Source of the DNA: Citromicrobium sp.
GTDB lineage: Bacteria > Pseudomonadota > Alphaproteobacteria > Sphingomonadales > Sphingomonadaceae
DNA length: 40,966 bases
Direction of reading: 5' to 3'
NCBI GenBank assembly: GCA_002712945.1
Contig: PAVA01000058.1
Coordinates: 1 to 40,966 of the forward strand
The notes under the pieces are model-generated. The model was given only the letters and a program-made list of their open reading frames with translations. It had not been told where the DNA came from and searched no databases. Every line of letters starts with the position of its first letter. Positions within the stretch are counted from its first letter, which is position 1. A program made the translations under genes and the position numbers. Positions 1-8,732 of this stretch are shown here, piece by piece.

Positions 1-708
1 CGGCGGGGGAGGCGGCGGCGGAGCAGCCGGCTCACCGAAGTTGTAGGTCAGCGTGCCGAGCAGCGAGTGCGACCGGAACTGGCCTTCCAGAGCGTCGCCG
101 AAGCGGTCGACCAGGTCGACGTTTTCCGCGTTGTAGAAGCGATACTTCAGGCCCGCGTCGATGCGATCGGTCAGCGGAGCGCGAAGACCTGCGAGGATCT
201 GCCACGCGAAGCCGGTGTCCGAATCGTCGAGGCCAGCAGGCTGGCTGAGGCTGACGCCCGCTTCGACCTTGGTCCGCGCAACGCCGGCACCACCGCCGAC
301 GAACGCCTGCAGGCCGTCGTCCTCGCCGAAGTCGGCAAGAGCGTTGACCATGAAGCTGAGCGAGTTGGCAAAGCCTGCGGCGGGGTAGGTGCCAGCCGGC
401 GCAACGCCGACCGCGGTGACCGGGAAGCCCTGCGTACCGACGATCAGTTCGTTGATGTCGGCTTCACGGTAGCTGCCCTCGGCTTCGAGCCGCACGGGGC
501 CGAAGTCGTAACCGACGAGACCGCCGAAGTCGAAACCGTGGTCGTAGTCCGCGGTGAGGTCGTCCTCGATGCCGTTCACTGTGAAGTCGATGTCTTCGAC
601 CAGCATCGGACCACCTTCGACCTGCACGTAGAACGAGTCTTCGCGTGCAAGCGCCGGCGATGCGAGCATCGTCGAAGCCATCGCCATTCCGATGACGATA
701 TTGCGCAT
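1..708 (-). CDS. OmpA-like outer-membrane beta-barrel protein (partial)
   Basis: The reading frame is open from the ATG at 708 to the window edge, so the C-terminus is missing (236 codons visible). Residues 1-22 form a signal peptide ending ALA/RED. The rest alternates as amphipathic strands (GFDFGGLVGYDFG, SLLGTLTYNFG), as in an eight-stranded OmpA-type barrel, and ends in a run of prolines after EPAA. That is the usual linker to a peptidoglycan-binding OmpA domain, which would lie outside the window. A ribosome site AAGGGGA precedes the ATG by about 10 bases. The 223 bases between this gene and the DUF2793 gene hold its leader; I see no other gene there. The barrel family is fairly sure; an exact role cannot be given. 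Confidence 0.85.
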   Translation of the reverse strand, partial: MRNIVIGMAMASTMLASPALAREDSFYVQVEGGPMLVEDIDFTVNGIEDDLTADYDHGFDFGGLVGYDFGPVRLEAEGSYREADINELIVGTQGFPVTAVGVAPAGTYPAAGFANSLSFMVNALADFGEDDGLQAFVGGGAGVARTKVEAGVSLSQPAGLDDSDTGFAWQILAGLRAPLTDRIDAGLKYRFYNAENVDLVDRFGDALEGQFRSHSLLGTLTYNFGEPAAPPPPPPP

Positions 709-931
709 TACTGAAAATCCCCTTTTGTAATGATTGGGAGCCACCAGGAGGCCCCCACTTAACTTTTCCCCAGTTCAGAGGCAAGCAGACAGGCCTTCGT
801 TCCAGTAAAGCGATGGCACTGTTGCACGATTGCCTCAGCAGCAGGTTCGAGTTTCTATGGAAGCCGGGGCCGTGGCCCTGTTCCTCCCGAGGCGCCAACG
901 GCTTTGGCGCAAGTCCGTTCCCGCGCGGGAT

Positions 932-1384
932 CTACACGCCGATTCCCGCCGCCCGCAGCCCGTCGATCAGAAGCGCGATCGCGGCCCGCGCTTCTGCATC
1001 GATCGTGGCGCCGCCGGACGGGGCGGCCGGGAGATCGAGGTGCTGCCAGCCGTTTATCCACCGGCGGATCGCCCCGGAGGGTTTGTCGAACACGGTCATC
1101 CCGGGTGTCGGCGAGGCGAACATCCAGGTTCCGGCGCAATAGAACGCGATGGCTCCCTCATGCCCGTCCCACGCGCCCTGCGGGCTCTCCGCAATCAGCC
1201 AGCACTCGCCCTCGGCGCCGCTGGCGGGGGGAGATGCGGCCTTGCCTTCGATTGCGGGGGCCATCAGGGCGTCGATTCGCGCGAAGCCTTCGTTCACGCC
1301 CGTTTCCTTCTGCGCCTGCGCGGCGAACAGGAACGGCAGGTCGAAGCGCGCGGAACGGGCGGTGAAAACCAGCGGGTCGCTCAT
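932..1384 (-). CDS. DUF2793 domain protein, end of GTA cluster
   Basis: A 150-residue protein starting MSDPLVFTARSARFDLPFLF, with the DUF2793 pattern (Q-A-Q-K-E near residue 25, then G-E-C-W-L-I, W-x-G and G-W). In phages and alphaproteobacterial GTAs this domain occurs in proteins at the tail-fibre end of the structural cluster. It follows the megatron-like gene by 27 bases on the same strand and has a CCGGAG ribosome site like several other genes of this cluster. It is probably a minor tail or fibre component; the family match is good, the exact function unknown. It is the last recognisable member of the cluster. Confidence 0.8.
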   Translation of the reverse strand: MSDPLVFTARSARFDLPFLFAAQAQKETGVNEGFARIDALMAPAIEGKAASPPASGAEGECWLIAESPQGAWDGHEGAIAFYCAGTWMFASPTPGMTVFDKPSGAIRRWINGWQHLDLPAAPSGGATIDAEARAAIALLIDGLRAAGIGV

Positions 1385-1411
1385 GATCGGATCTCCGGAA
1401 AAAAATGGGAC

Positions 1412-3562
1412 TTAGTGGGGGAGGATGCTTGGCAGCGAGACGGCGTGGCTACCCACCTGGCGGACCCACAGCTTGCCCTGCGGGTAGGCCGCCTTGAGGG
1501 CAGCCCAGTCCGCTGCGGGCAGGGTGAAGAACGACTCCGAGATGTCCCAGATCGAGACAGGCGCGTCGACCGGGCCGAAGCCGACACGATAGGCCTCGCG
1601 CTCTTCCGCCAGCGGGGTCTCGACCCCGTCGAGCCAGCGCCATGCACCGCGCGCACGCCTGACCCAGCGCCATTGCGGATCGCCGCCGGGGCCATGTGCG
1701 AAGCCGGGATGGACCGGCGCGAGGGGGCGCAGGGTCGTGTCCCCCGAAGTCAGCGACGCATAGACCGGCTCGGCATCGCCGATCCCGCTGAGCGCCGCGA
1801 TCTCCGCGTAGGACACGAGGCCGAGCGAGAGCAGCCTTTCCTCGAGCAGCACCGCCGGAGCGCCGGTTGCGTGGCCGGTTGCGGCATGATGCTCGGTCCC
1901 GCCCCGACCGCGCAGCAGGCCGGTTAGCCGCCACTCGCCTGCCCCGAGCGGCTGCGCGAAGCGGAACTGCAGTACTTCCTCGCCCAGCAGCAGGCGGTTG
2001 GCCCCGTCGAGCAGCGCCCGCTCGTCGACCGATTGCAGCTGGTCGTGTTCGGAGGTCAGAGCGATGTCGAGCACGCCATCGGGCTCGAACACCAGCGCTG
2101 GCGAGGCGGGCAGCGCTGTCAGGCTGTGCCCCTGAACCGCATCGCCCCGCGCGGACAGCGCCAGCGGAACGAGCGTTTCGTTGTCCACACCCGCCAGGGC
2201 GATCGCGCCGCGTGCACCCGTCCTGCTCACCGCAGCATAGCGCTGGGGCACATTGCCCGCGCCGGTTCCGTCCCACGGAAGCTCGAAATAGCGCAGCGTC
2301 AGCTCGCCCTGCGCTTCGTCGACCGGCACAAGCGCGGTTCCGGCGTCGGCGATGGGTTGGGCAGACGTCGAGGGCATCACCCGCTCCAGCAGCAGATCGA
2401 CCCCATCGGCGTGCGTCTCCGTGCTGCGCACCAGCCAGATGCGCGCATCGCCTTCACGTGTCACGCAGCGCCCTGGCGCAAGTTCGGGTGTCGCTTCGGC
2501 CACCCGGTAGGCGAGCGTCTCGCGCCGGGTCAGCGCGGTATGCCGCAGGTCGGCGATGCAGGCCCGCGCATCCGGGGCCGCGAAGACGCCTGCGAACTCG
2601 ACAATCTCGCGCTGGTTGCCGGTCGCACCGGGCGCATGCTGGAGCGATGGCTGGAAGTCGCGCGCGGGATCGTAATAGCGCAGCGCCGTGGGCGCGTCGC
2701 GGTCGGTCGATCGACGGCGCAGGGACGAAACGGCGCGGTCTTCGCCTCCGGCGCGTCCGACGACCGGCGATGGCAGCGGGTTCGCCCCGGTCGCGGCCAT
2801 CGGTGCCAGCGCCAGCCCGGCGGGAGTCGCTACCGCCGCGAAGGGGAACAGGCGGGTCATGTCGGCGAGCAGCACGGTTCGAGCACCGCCCCGGTCGGCA
2901 TAGCCCGCCAGTCCGGTGAGCGGAACCGAGGCCGACGGGGCCAGCGCGATCTCGCCCAGCAGGTCCACGAGATCGAGTGTGCCATCGGCGGCGATAACCT
3001 CGAAGCTGAGCGCCGGGATGCGGTTGCCGAAACTGGCGAGTTCGAGATTCTCGAACACGGCATAGGCGATTCCCCGGAAGGCGCAGGTCTGGCCGCCCTT
3101 GTCGGCCGCGATCAGCGGATCGATGGCTGCGTCCTCGTGGCCCGGATGGAGCCGCAAGGTGCCGCCGACCTTGAGGTCGCCCGCCGCGCCGCGCAGCAGC
3201 GCTCCGTCCGCCCAGATGCGGCCGATGGAGGAGACCGGACGACTCGACAGGGCGACCGCGAAGGACACCGAATAGCTGTAGCTCGTGGTTTTCGGCTGGC
3301 CCTTGCCGCCGCTCGTCTCGCTGCTTTCGACCAGGTCGGTCGCCCAGATGATCGTGCCGGGCAATCGCATGGTACCGTAGACGCGCGGGATGGGCTGGCC
3401 GTAGCTCGAGGTTGTGACCGCCAGTTCTGTCAGGCGCGGCCCTTCGCGCGAGGAAGAGCCGATGATCGTGGTGTCGACCGCGCGGCCAAGCAGCGCACCG
3501 ACCGCGCCGCCGACGGGCCCGCCCACAGCCGTGCCGACAGCCGAGAGAATCAGGGTTGCCAT
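1412..3562 (-). CDS. GTA/phage tail tip protein, megatron-like (g15 homologue)
   Basis: A 716-residue protein. The start (MATLILSAVGTAVGGPVGGAVGALLG) is a Gly/Ala-rich hydrophobic segment followed by the motif YGQPIPRVYGTMRLPG, typical of large tail-tip/host-interaction proteins of siphophages and GTAs (gp15, megatron, in RcGTA). It overlaps the peptidase gene upstream by 13 bases, as in an RcGTA cluster. It is much shorter than the roughly 1300-residue RcGTA protein: the N-terminal TIM-barrel region of that protein is not here, while a TIM-barrel-like region is present in the g12-type gene at 4793-7144. It would form the baseplate tip and contact the recipient cell. Family assignment is good; domain boundaries are by eye. 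Confidence 0.82.
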   Translation of the reverse strand: MATLILSAVGTAVGGPVGGAVGALLGRAVDTTIIGSSSREGPRLTELAVTTSSYGQPIPRVYGTMRLPGTIIWATDLVESSETSGGKGQPKTTSYSYSVSFAVALSSRPVSSIGRIWADGALLRGAAGDLKVGGTLRLHPGHEDAAIDPLIAADKGGQTCAFRGIAYAVFENLELASFGNRIPALSFEVIAADGTLDLVDLLGEIALAPSASVPLTGLAGYADRGGARTVLLADMTRLFPFAAVATPAGLALAPMAATGANPLPSPVVGRAGGEDRAVSSLRRRSTDRDAPTALRYYDPARDFQPSLQHAPGATGNQREIVEFAGVFAAPDARACIADLRHTALTRRETLAYRVAEATPELAPGRCVTREGDARIWLVRSTETHADGVDLLLERVMPSTSAQPIADAGTALVPVDEAQGELTLRYFELPWDGTGAGNVPQRYAAVSRTGARGAIALAGVDNETLVPLALSARGDAVQGHSLTALPASPALVFEPDGVLDIALTSEHDQLQSVDERALLDGANRLLLGEEVLQFRFAQPLGAGEWRLTGLLRGRGGTEHHAATGHATGAPAVLLEERLLSLGLVSYAEIAALSGIGDAEPVYASLTSGDTTLRPLAPVHPGFAHGPGGDPQWRWVRRARGAWRWLDGVETPLAEEREAYRVGFGPVDAPVSIWDISESFFTLPAADWAALKAAYPQGKLWVRQVGSHAVSLPSILPH

Positions 3563-3981
3563 TTTGGTTCTCCGTCAGGTGTCAGCCGCCAGGCCGCCAG
3601 CAGCGCCCATTGGTCGGGCAGGGGCGTGCGCACCACGCGCCCGAGCCCGGCATGGGCATGGACGATCTCGCCCGCATTAATCGCGATGGCCGCGTGGACC
3701 TGTGCGGGTGCGGTGCGCAGCAGGAGGATGTCGCCCGGCTGCGGGCTTGCGCCCGTGGTTCTGCTTAGGCCCGCGCTCGCCAGCGCCGTCTCGGGGATGG
3801 CGAAGCTGCGGCGGCGGGGGCGGTAATCGGCGGGCAGCGCCAGCTCGATGCCGACCTGCGCGAGGCTGACGATCACCACGCCGATACAGTCGAGCCCGGA
3901 TGCCGGCTCGCGCCCCTGCAAGCGGAAGGGCGTGCCCACGAGGTCGCGCGCCGCAGCGGCGAGCGCATGCGAGGCTTGCAT
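3550..3981 (-). CDS. NlpC/P60 family peptidase, GTA g14 homologue
   Basis: A 143-residue cysteine peptidase. LDCIGVV around residue 31 gives the nucleophile Cys, QVHAAIAI the catalytic His, and HAHAGLGRVV a third polar position, in the order expected for NlpC/P60. In RcGTA the corresponding protein (gp14) is a tail-tip peptidoglycan hydrolase that helps DNA cross the recipient cell wall. The ATG shares a base with the hub gene's stop (TGATG) and the 3' end overlaps the megatron-like gene by 13 bases, so the three are translationally coupled. Confidence is high because motif and position agree. Confidence 0.9.
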   Translation of the reverse strand: MQASHALAAAARDLVGTPFRLQGREPASGLDCIGVVIVSLAQVGIELALPADYRPRRRSFAIPETALASAGLSRTTGASPQPGDILLLRTAPAQVHAAIAINAGEIVHAHAGLGRVVRTPLPDQWALLAAWRLTPDGEPKWQP

Positions 3982-4796
3982 CAGGCCCGCGAGGGGTAGC
4001 GGGCGACGAGATCATTGCCCGGCAGGAAGGGCTCGCCGCGAAAATTGACCGCGTTGTCGAACCGCGTCGCGCATGTCGCCATGGTCCGGTCGCAGCCTTC
4101 GCGAAGCTGGCCGCGCGTGCCCGCCATCACGCCCGCCGGGATTGGCCCGTCGAGCACGAGCATTCCGTCGCTTTCGGCGATGATCGCCTGGCGCAGGCCC
4201 ACCGCCGGGCCATCGAGCCAGCGAAGCTCGCCGAAGACGAAGTCGCTCGCTGTCAGCCCTGCGAAACGCACGCCGTTCGTAGCGCCGTCGACCTCGGCGA
4301 CCAGCGCTTCGCGGGTGCAGCGCGCGGGCGAGAGGTTGCAGCCGGGCCCGCAAAAGCGCGCGCGGCAGCCGGGGCTGGTGCGCGGGACGGGGTCGAAATC
4401 GAGCGCCGCCTTGAGCGAGAGAAGCTTCGCCGAGAAGCCTTTGTCCACCACCTCCGTCTCACCCATGCTGCCGGCGAACAGCACCTGTGCCTCGCCCGTC
4501 TGCCAGTCGATCGTCCCCGCCAGGACCGTCGCGCCGTCGAATCGCCCCGCCGCCAGATCGACACCAGAGAGGGAATCATGTGTCAGCGCGCCATCCATCT
4601 GCGCATCGTCGCCGTCGATATCGGTCGTCAGGCGCAGCGCCGCGGGGCGGATGCCGGGCGCGGCCCGGAGGCGAAGTCCGTCGAGCACAAGATCGCGATC
4701 GTGGCTGGTGAAGCCGAGCGTCACCCCGTCGCGGCGCTCGATCCGCCAGAAAAAAGCGCGGGTCGCCAGCCGGTCCCCGGTCAAGGTCTCGCTCAT
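3981..4796 (-). CDS. DUF2163 tail hub protein, GTA g13 homologue
   Basis: A 271-residue protein starting MSETLTGDRLATRAFFWRIERRDG with the DUF2163 layout: an N-terminal beta domain and a C-terminal part with GFTSHDRDL and a Cys-rich stretch. Cysteines at 144, 149, 153, 160, 235 and 242 could bind a metal centre; I recall an iron-sulfur cluster being reported in the RcGTA hub protein. I chose the ATG at 4796 because it overlaps the stop of the upstream gene as ATGA; longer readings run into that gene. It would form the trimeric hub of the baseplate between distal tail protein and tip. Confidence 0.88.
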   Translation of the reverse strand: MSETLTGDRLATRAFFWRIERRDGVTLGFTSHDRDLVLDGLRLRAAPGIRPAALRLTTDIDGDDAQMDGALTHDSLSGVDLAAGRFDGATVLAGTIDWQTGEAQVLFAGSMGETEVVDKGFSAKLLSLKAALDFDPVPRTSPGCRARFCGPGCNLSPARCTREALVAEVDGATNGVRFAGLTASDFVFGELRWLDGPAVGLRQAIIAESDGMLVLDGPIPAGVMAGTRGQLREGCDRTMATCATRFDNAVNFRGEPFLPGNDLVARYPSRA

Positions 4797-7144
4797 GTCG
4801 CTTCCCTGATCTCGACCAGCGGTACGCTGGGGGCCTGCCCGGCCGCGAAGCCCGCCGCGCTGAGCGAAAGGCGGTCTTCGGCGAAGCGCACGGGCACGTC
4901 GAACAGGAAGCCCGCGCGCACCTCGGCACCCTCGGCAGGCGGTGCGTCGAGCACCACCTCGCCCAGCGGATCGAGCGTGAAGGCGGCGGTCTCCGCGCCG
5001 TCGATGGCGATCCGCACCGTGCCCGCGCGGGGCCGGGTGATCCGCCGCACTTGCGGCTCGGGCTCCTCGCCGTAGCGTTTTACCAGCGCAAAGCGGGACC
5101 GCTCGCCATCGCCGGTGCCGAGCAACTGGTCCTGCGGCCCCGGCGCGCCCTGCGCGTGATTGGACGAGTGGTCGAACGGATCGGCCAGGCGAAACCCGCG
5201 GGCGGGGCCGTGGCGGGCCCGGAAGAAGGCCAGCAAGGCCGCCAGCTCGCTTTCCGAGCGGATGCCGGGGCCGACATCGAAGCGCAGGCGCGCATCGGCC
5301 CATTGGGCGGTGCGGCGTTCGTGCCCCGAGGCGGAGACCAGCACCGAGGTCGAGAATTCGGGGCTCGCACTGGCATCGGTGCCGAGCGCGAGCGGGTAGG
5401 AAACATCGTCGAAGCCTTGCATGTCGTCCGTTCCGTGGGTGTTGGGCGGCGGCGGCAGCCGCGTGTATCCGTCGCGCACGACCTGCGGCAGCGCCCAGAC
5501 GAAGCGCTGCGCGACACCGCGCCGCGCCGCCTCGTCGAGCGCTTCGTCGATCCGGGGCCAGAAGGTCGCGGCGTCGTCTGCCGAGAGCACGAAGCCGGAC
5601 AGATAGTCCTGCCGGTCGACCGGATAGCCGAGCCGCGTATCGACCTGCGCGTAGGCATTGCGCCGCGCGCTGGCGGCTCCGGCGGTCAGCCAGTCGTAAT
5701 CCTCGACTTGCAGACGATCGAACGCCGGGAAGGCCCAGCCGAGCGGCATGTTCGCGCGTTTCTGTTCGGGCATTTCGGGGTCGAGCACGGTCGGCGTGAA
5801 CACCAGCAGCGAAACCTCCGCCGGGCCGCTCGCGGCGTCGCGCACGGCTTGCGCCAGACCCGCCGTCGTTTCGGCCAGCAGCGCGCCCGCCCGATCGAGC
5901 AGCACGAAATGCGGCGGATAGAGCCTCATCTTCAGGGTCGGGATCGAGGTCATGATCGCTTCGGCGCGCCAGATCGCGAGCGCCGCCTGATCGTAGAGGC
6001 AGCAGTGCCCGTCCGCGCGGACCCACCACCAGGGTTCGCCGATCTGGAACCGGACCGGCAGGCCCGCCGCCTCGACCAGCGCGACGAAATTAGCCGCGAC
6101 CGCGCGCAGCCACGCCATCGCCTCCTCGCGAGCAGGCGTGAGCAGCGCCGAAGGCGGCTCCCACCCGGTGCGTGCGGGCGTCCCGTCGAGCGCATATTGC
6201 TGCCAGGATTGCGGGCAGTGATCGGCCAGCAGCTCGTAGGACAGCGAGACGATGGGTTCCAACCCCGCGTCCGCCAGCGCTGCGAACAGTCCCGCGTGCC
6301 ACGCCCTTGCCGGTTCGCAGAGCGTGCCCGCAGGGTCGGCCAGCAGGCGCGCGGCTTCGGTCCCTAGGCCCGGCACGAGCCGGAAGAAGTGGCTCATGCC
6401 GACATAGTGCAGCACCCGCCCCCGATAGCCGAGGTGACGCAGCTGGCGCACAAGGCGGGCGGGCGTCTGGTTGAAGGCATCGTCGTAAGCAGTCGCGATC
6501 TGCTCGCCATGTTCGGGGAGCATGCCATCGCCGATCTCCAGCATCGCGCCCGCACCGTCGCAGGACATGTCGCTCAGCTCGGCCCAACCCTCGGCCCTCG
6601 CCGGCAAGCGATCGCTGCTGCCCGGCACATATCCCGGCGGGACGAGCGAGATGAACATCCGGTCGATGTCGGAGGGGTGGATCGCTTCGCCGGGCAGCGC
6701 GAAGCCGCTTTCGAGCGCGGAGAAGGGCAGCGTGACCACCGCATCCTCGGGCGAGCCTTCCGCATAGTTCCACAGGCGGATGTACCAGGCGCGCGGGGCA
6801 CCGCTCGCGTCACGCCCTTCGATGGTCAGCGTTGGGCCGTTGACCGCATCGAGCGCGATCACTCCGCCGCTGCGCCAGCGGAAGCGGAGCACGCTGTGGG
6901 CATAGTCGCGGTTGATGGCATAGGCGTGCAGCGGGTGGTCGAGCGTGTCCTCGCTCTCCCAGATCAGCCCGGCCAGCTCGCCCGCGTGGTGGAACTCGCA
7001 GGTCACCCGCAACGCGTCGGACGCGGTCGTAACCACACTCGCCATCATCGGGCGCGGGAAATTGACCGTCCAGAAGCGCGGATCGAACCGCTGGATGTGG
7101 TCGTGCTCCTGCCCGTTTCGGCGGGAGGCGAGCCAGTGGGCCAT
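4793..7144 (-). CDS. TIM-barrel/DUF2460 tail fusion protein, GTA g12 type
   Basis: A 783-residue protein. Residues 1 to about 195 are a beta-rich N-terminal region; about 200-560 looks like a TIM barrel (YRGRVLHYVGMSHFF, LEPIVSLSYEL, PVRFQIGEPWWW); residues 575-783 are a complete DUF2460 domain beginning MQGFDDVSYPLALG. In RcGTA, DUF2460 alone (about 210 residues) is the distal tail protein. The N-terminal part resembles the non-contractile tail-sheath/TIM-barrel arrangement of some phage proteins. I chose the ATG at 7144, which has GGAGG 7 bases upstream and shares a base with the tape-measure stop (TGATG); the GTG at 7147 is too close to that site. A proline-rich linker (RLPPPPNTHG) precedes the DUF2460 part. 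Confidence 0.82.
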   Translation of the reverse strand: MAHWLASRRNGQEHDHIQRFDPRFWTVNFPRPMMASVVTTASDALRVTCEFHHAGELAGLIWESEDTLDHPLHAYAINRDYAHSVLRFRWRSGGVIALDAVNGPTLTIEGRDASGAPRAWYIRLWNYAEGSPEDAVVTLPFSALESGFALPGEAIHPSDIDRMFISLVPPGYVPGSSDRLPARAEGWAELSDMSCDGAGAMLEIGDGMLPEHGEQIATAYDDAFNQTPARLVRQLRHLGYRGRVLHYVGMSHFFRLVPGLGTEAARLLADPAGTLCEPARAWHAGLFAALADAGLEPIVSLSYELLADHCPQSWQQYALDGTPARTGWEPPSALLTPAREEAMAWLRAVAANFVALVEAAGLPVRFQIGEPWWWVRADGHCCLYDQAALAIWRAEAIMTSIPTLKMRLYPPHFVLLDRAGALLAETTAGLAQAVRDAASGPAEVSLLVFTPTVLDPEMPEQKRANMPLGWAFPAFDRLQVEDYDWLTAGAASARRNAYAQVDTRLGYPVDRQDYLSGFVLSADDAATFWPRIDEALDEAARRGVAQRFVWALPQVVRDGYTRLPPPPNTHGTDDMQGFDDVSYPLALGTDASASPEFSTSVLVSASGHERRTAQWADARLRFDVGPGIRSESELAALLAFFRARHGPARGFRLADPFDHSSNHAQGAPGPQDQLLGTGDGERSRFALVKRYGEEPEPQVRRITRPRAGTVRIAIDGAETAAFTLDPLGEVVLDAPPAEGAEVRAGFLFDVPVRFAEDRLSLSAAGFAAGQAPSVPLVEIREAT

Positions 7145-7725
7145 CACGAGACCTCCATTGCGCGGCGGATGCTTGCCGCGATCTGCCGCCCGGAGCGTTC
7201 GAGCGCGACCGGGGCACTGGTTCCGGCGGGAGCGGCGAGGGTGATCGAGACATCGACACGCTTCGCCCCTCCGCTGCCCTGCGCGATCGGCACGATGCGC
7301 CCGTCGCCCGGTGGCACGAACAGCTCGGGCCCGCGTTCGCCGACCAGATAGCCGCGCTGCGCGCTCACCGGCCCGCCGGTGGCCCGACCGGGCAGGCCGA
7401 GCGCGCCGCCCAGCACGGTGCCGAGGATGCCGCTCAGGGGCGTGTTCGATCCGAATAGCTGGCCCAGCCCGAGTTTAAGGGCCTGCGCCGCGATCCGGTC
7501 GATCGCGCGACTCGCGGCGGCCTGCAGATCCTCGAAGCCCAGGCTCCCGCGCCGGATGGCGGAGAGCAGGCTGCGTTCGAGCACGTCGCCCGCACGCACA
7601 AACCCGCCGACCAGTTCGCCGTCCAGATCCTTGCGCATGCGCGCGATATCCTCGGCAAACCCTTGCGTGCTCGCGCGCACGTCGATCAGCAGGGGTTCGA
7701 GATCGTCTGTTTCAAGAGCCGGCAT
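7144..7725 (-). CDS. Tail tape measure protein, GTA g11 homologue
   Basis: A 193-residue protein, short like the tape measure of RcGTA. It has a helical N-terminal half (LIDVRASTQGFAEDIARMRKD), a Gly-rich hydrophobic middle (LFGSNTPLSGILGTVLGGALGLPGRATGGPV) and the motif GYLVGERGPELFVPPGDG, which is typical of tape-measure C-termini. It starts inside the 3' end of the chaperone gene (14-base overlap). In the particle it would fill the tail lumen and set tail length. Motif, size and position together make this secure. Confidence 0.9.
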   Translation of the reverse strand: MPALETDDLEPLLIDVRASTQGFAEDIARMRKDLDGELVGGFVRAGDVLERSLLSAIRRGSLGFEDLQAAASRAIDRIAAQALKLGLGQLFGSNTPLSGILGTVLGGALGLPGRATGGPVSAQRGYLVGERGPELFVPPGDGRIVPIAQGSGGAKRVDVSITLAAPAGTSAPVALERSGRQIAASIRRAMEVS

Positions 7726-7909
7726 CGGGATCGCGCTCCATCAGGGTTTCGAGGTCGCTGCGGGCCATTCCGGCGGCGGCGGGGGTGATCGGGCCGAGCG
7801 CGGTGGCGAGCTCGGCGGGGGTGGCGCGCCAGAAGGCTTCCGGCGGCCAGCCGAGCGCCTGCGCGGCGAGGGCGGCCAGCGGGGGGACGCCGCTGCGAAA
7901 GTCCGCCAT
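7712..7909 (-). CDS. Tail assembly chaperone, rcc01693-like
   Basis: A 65-residue protein, MADFRSGVPPLAALAAQALGW onward, containing WPPEAFWRATPAEL, the signature of the small phage/GTA assembly-chaperone family found just before the tape measure (DUF2376/Phage_TAC type). The ATG at 7909 shares a base with the upstream stop (TGATG), which fixes the start. Such proteins coat the tape measure during tail assembly. The gene is short but its position and pattern are convincing. Confidence 0.85.
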   Translation of the reverse strand: MADFRSGVPPLAALAAQALGWPPEAFWRATPAELATALGPITPAAAGMARSDLETLMERDPDAGS

Positions 7910-8229
7910 CACCGCCCTTGCAGGATCGCGGCGAGCAGCGCGCGCAGCGGCCTCGTGGCGGCGGCAAGCCCGCCTGCCAGGATCGCTTCGCCCACCGCTT
8001 CGCGGGTCAGGCCGTCGCGCGGATCGAGGCAGTGCCAGAACAGCGCTGCGATCTCCGCCAGCCGCAGCTCGCCATTGCCCGCCCGCTCGACCAGCGCGAA
8101 CAGCGGGCCGAGCTCTTCTTCCGCCGCGACCAGCGCGGTGAAGCTGGGGCGCAGCCTGTGCGTCTCGCCCGCGATGCGGATCGCCGCTTCGCCACGGACA
8201 GGGTTGGGGGCAGGGTTGGCGCCGCTCAT
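7909..8229 (-). CDS. GTA tail assembly chaperone, rcc01692/g10 family
   Basis: A 106-residue protein: MSGANPAPNPVRGEAAIRIAG, then LRPSFTALVAAEEELGPLFALVERAGNGELRLAEIAALFWHCL. This is the GTA-family pattern (Phage_TAC_11 type) lying between the tail tube and the second small chaperone. The start at 8229 overlaps the tube gene's stop as ATGA. It is inferred to help tail assembly together with its downstream neighbour. Confidence 0.85.
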   Translation of the reverse strand: MSGANPAPNPVRGEAAIRIAGETHRLRPSFTALVAAEEELGPLFALVERAGNGELRLAEIAALFWHCLDPRDGLTREAVGEAILAGGLAAATRPLRALLAAILQGR

Positions 8230-8633
8230 ACCGGGGCGACCGCGCCCGAGCTTTCGAGCTGGATCGTGTAATTGCGCTCGCCGTTGAAGTCGCCCGAATA
8301 GTCGAGCCGCTGGACGAGGAAGCGACCCCGCAGCTTTGCGCCGTCCTCGAACGACAATTCGTAATCGTCGATCGTCCCGGCGAGGGCATGGGCCTGCACG
8401 CGGGCTTCGGCATCCGAGCCGAGGAAAATCCCGCCCGCGCCGACCGAGACCGAGCGGGTGCCCGCGCCCGACAGCAATTCGCGCCAGCCGCCCGAATCCT
8501 TGTGCGTCACGACCACCGAGTCGCCGTTGATCGAAAGCTGCGTGGTCCTGAGGCCGGCCACGGTTTCGTAGGATGGCGGGCTGGCACCATTGCCGATCTT
8601 GAGGAGGAAGGCGGAGCCTTTCTGGGCAGTCAT
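8226..8633 (-). CDS. Major tail (tube) protein, GTA g9 homologue
   Basis: A 135-residue protein starting MTAQKGSAFLLKIGNG, with TTQLSINGDSVVVTHKDSGGWRELL and FNGERNYTIQLESSG, the pattern of TP901-1-type major tail proteins. It would form the tail tube. A CCGGAG ribosome site lies just upstream of the ATG, and the 99 bases beyond it separate it from a divergent lipoprotein gene that breaks the cluster here. The 3' end is coupled to the next gene (ATGA). Confidence 0.92.
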   Translation of the reverse strand: MTAQKGSAFLLKIGNGASPPSYETVAGLRTTQLSINGDSVVVTHKDSGGWRELLSGAGTRSVSVGAGGIFLGSDAEARVQAHALAGTIDDYELSFEDGAKLRGRFLVQRLDYSGDFNGERNYTIQLESSGAVAPV

Positions 8634-8732
8634 GGGGTTCTCCGGTCATGTGAGGGGAAGGACGGGGAAGCGGCTGGACGAGCCCGGCGCAGCTGCATAT
8701 TCTCCACCCCGGGGTTCGAGGGGGAGAATGCG

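Noticed and set aside
2033..3826. A 597-codon plus-strand frame opposite the megatron-like gene
   Set aside because: Same reason: a shadow of the minus-strand gene with no recognisable domain or ribosome site.
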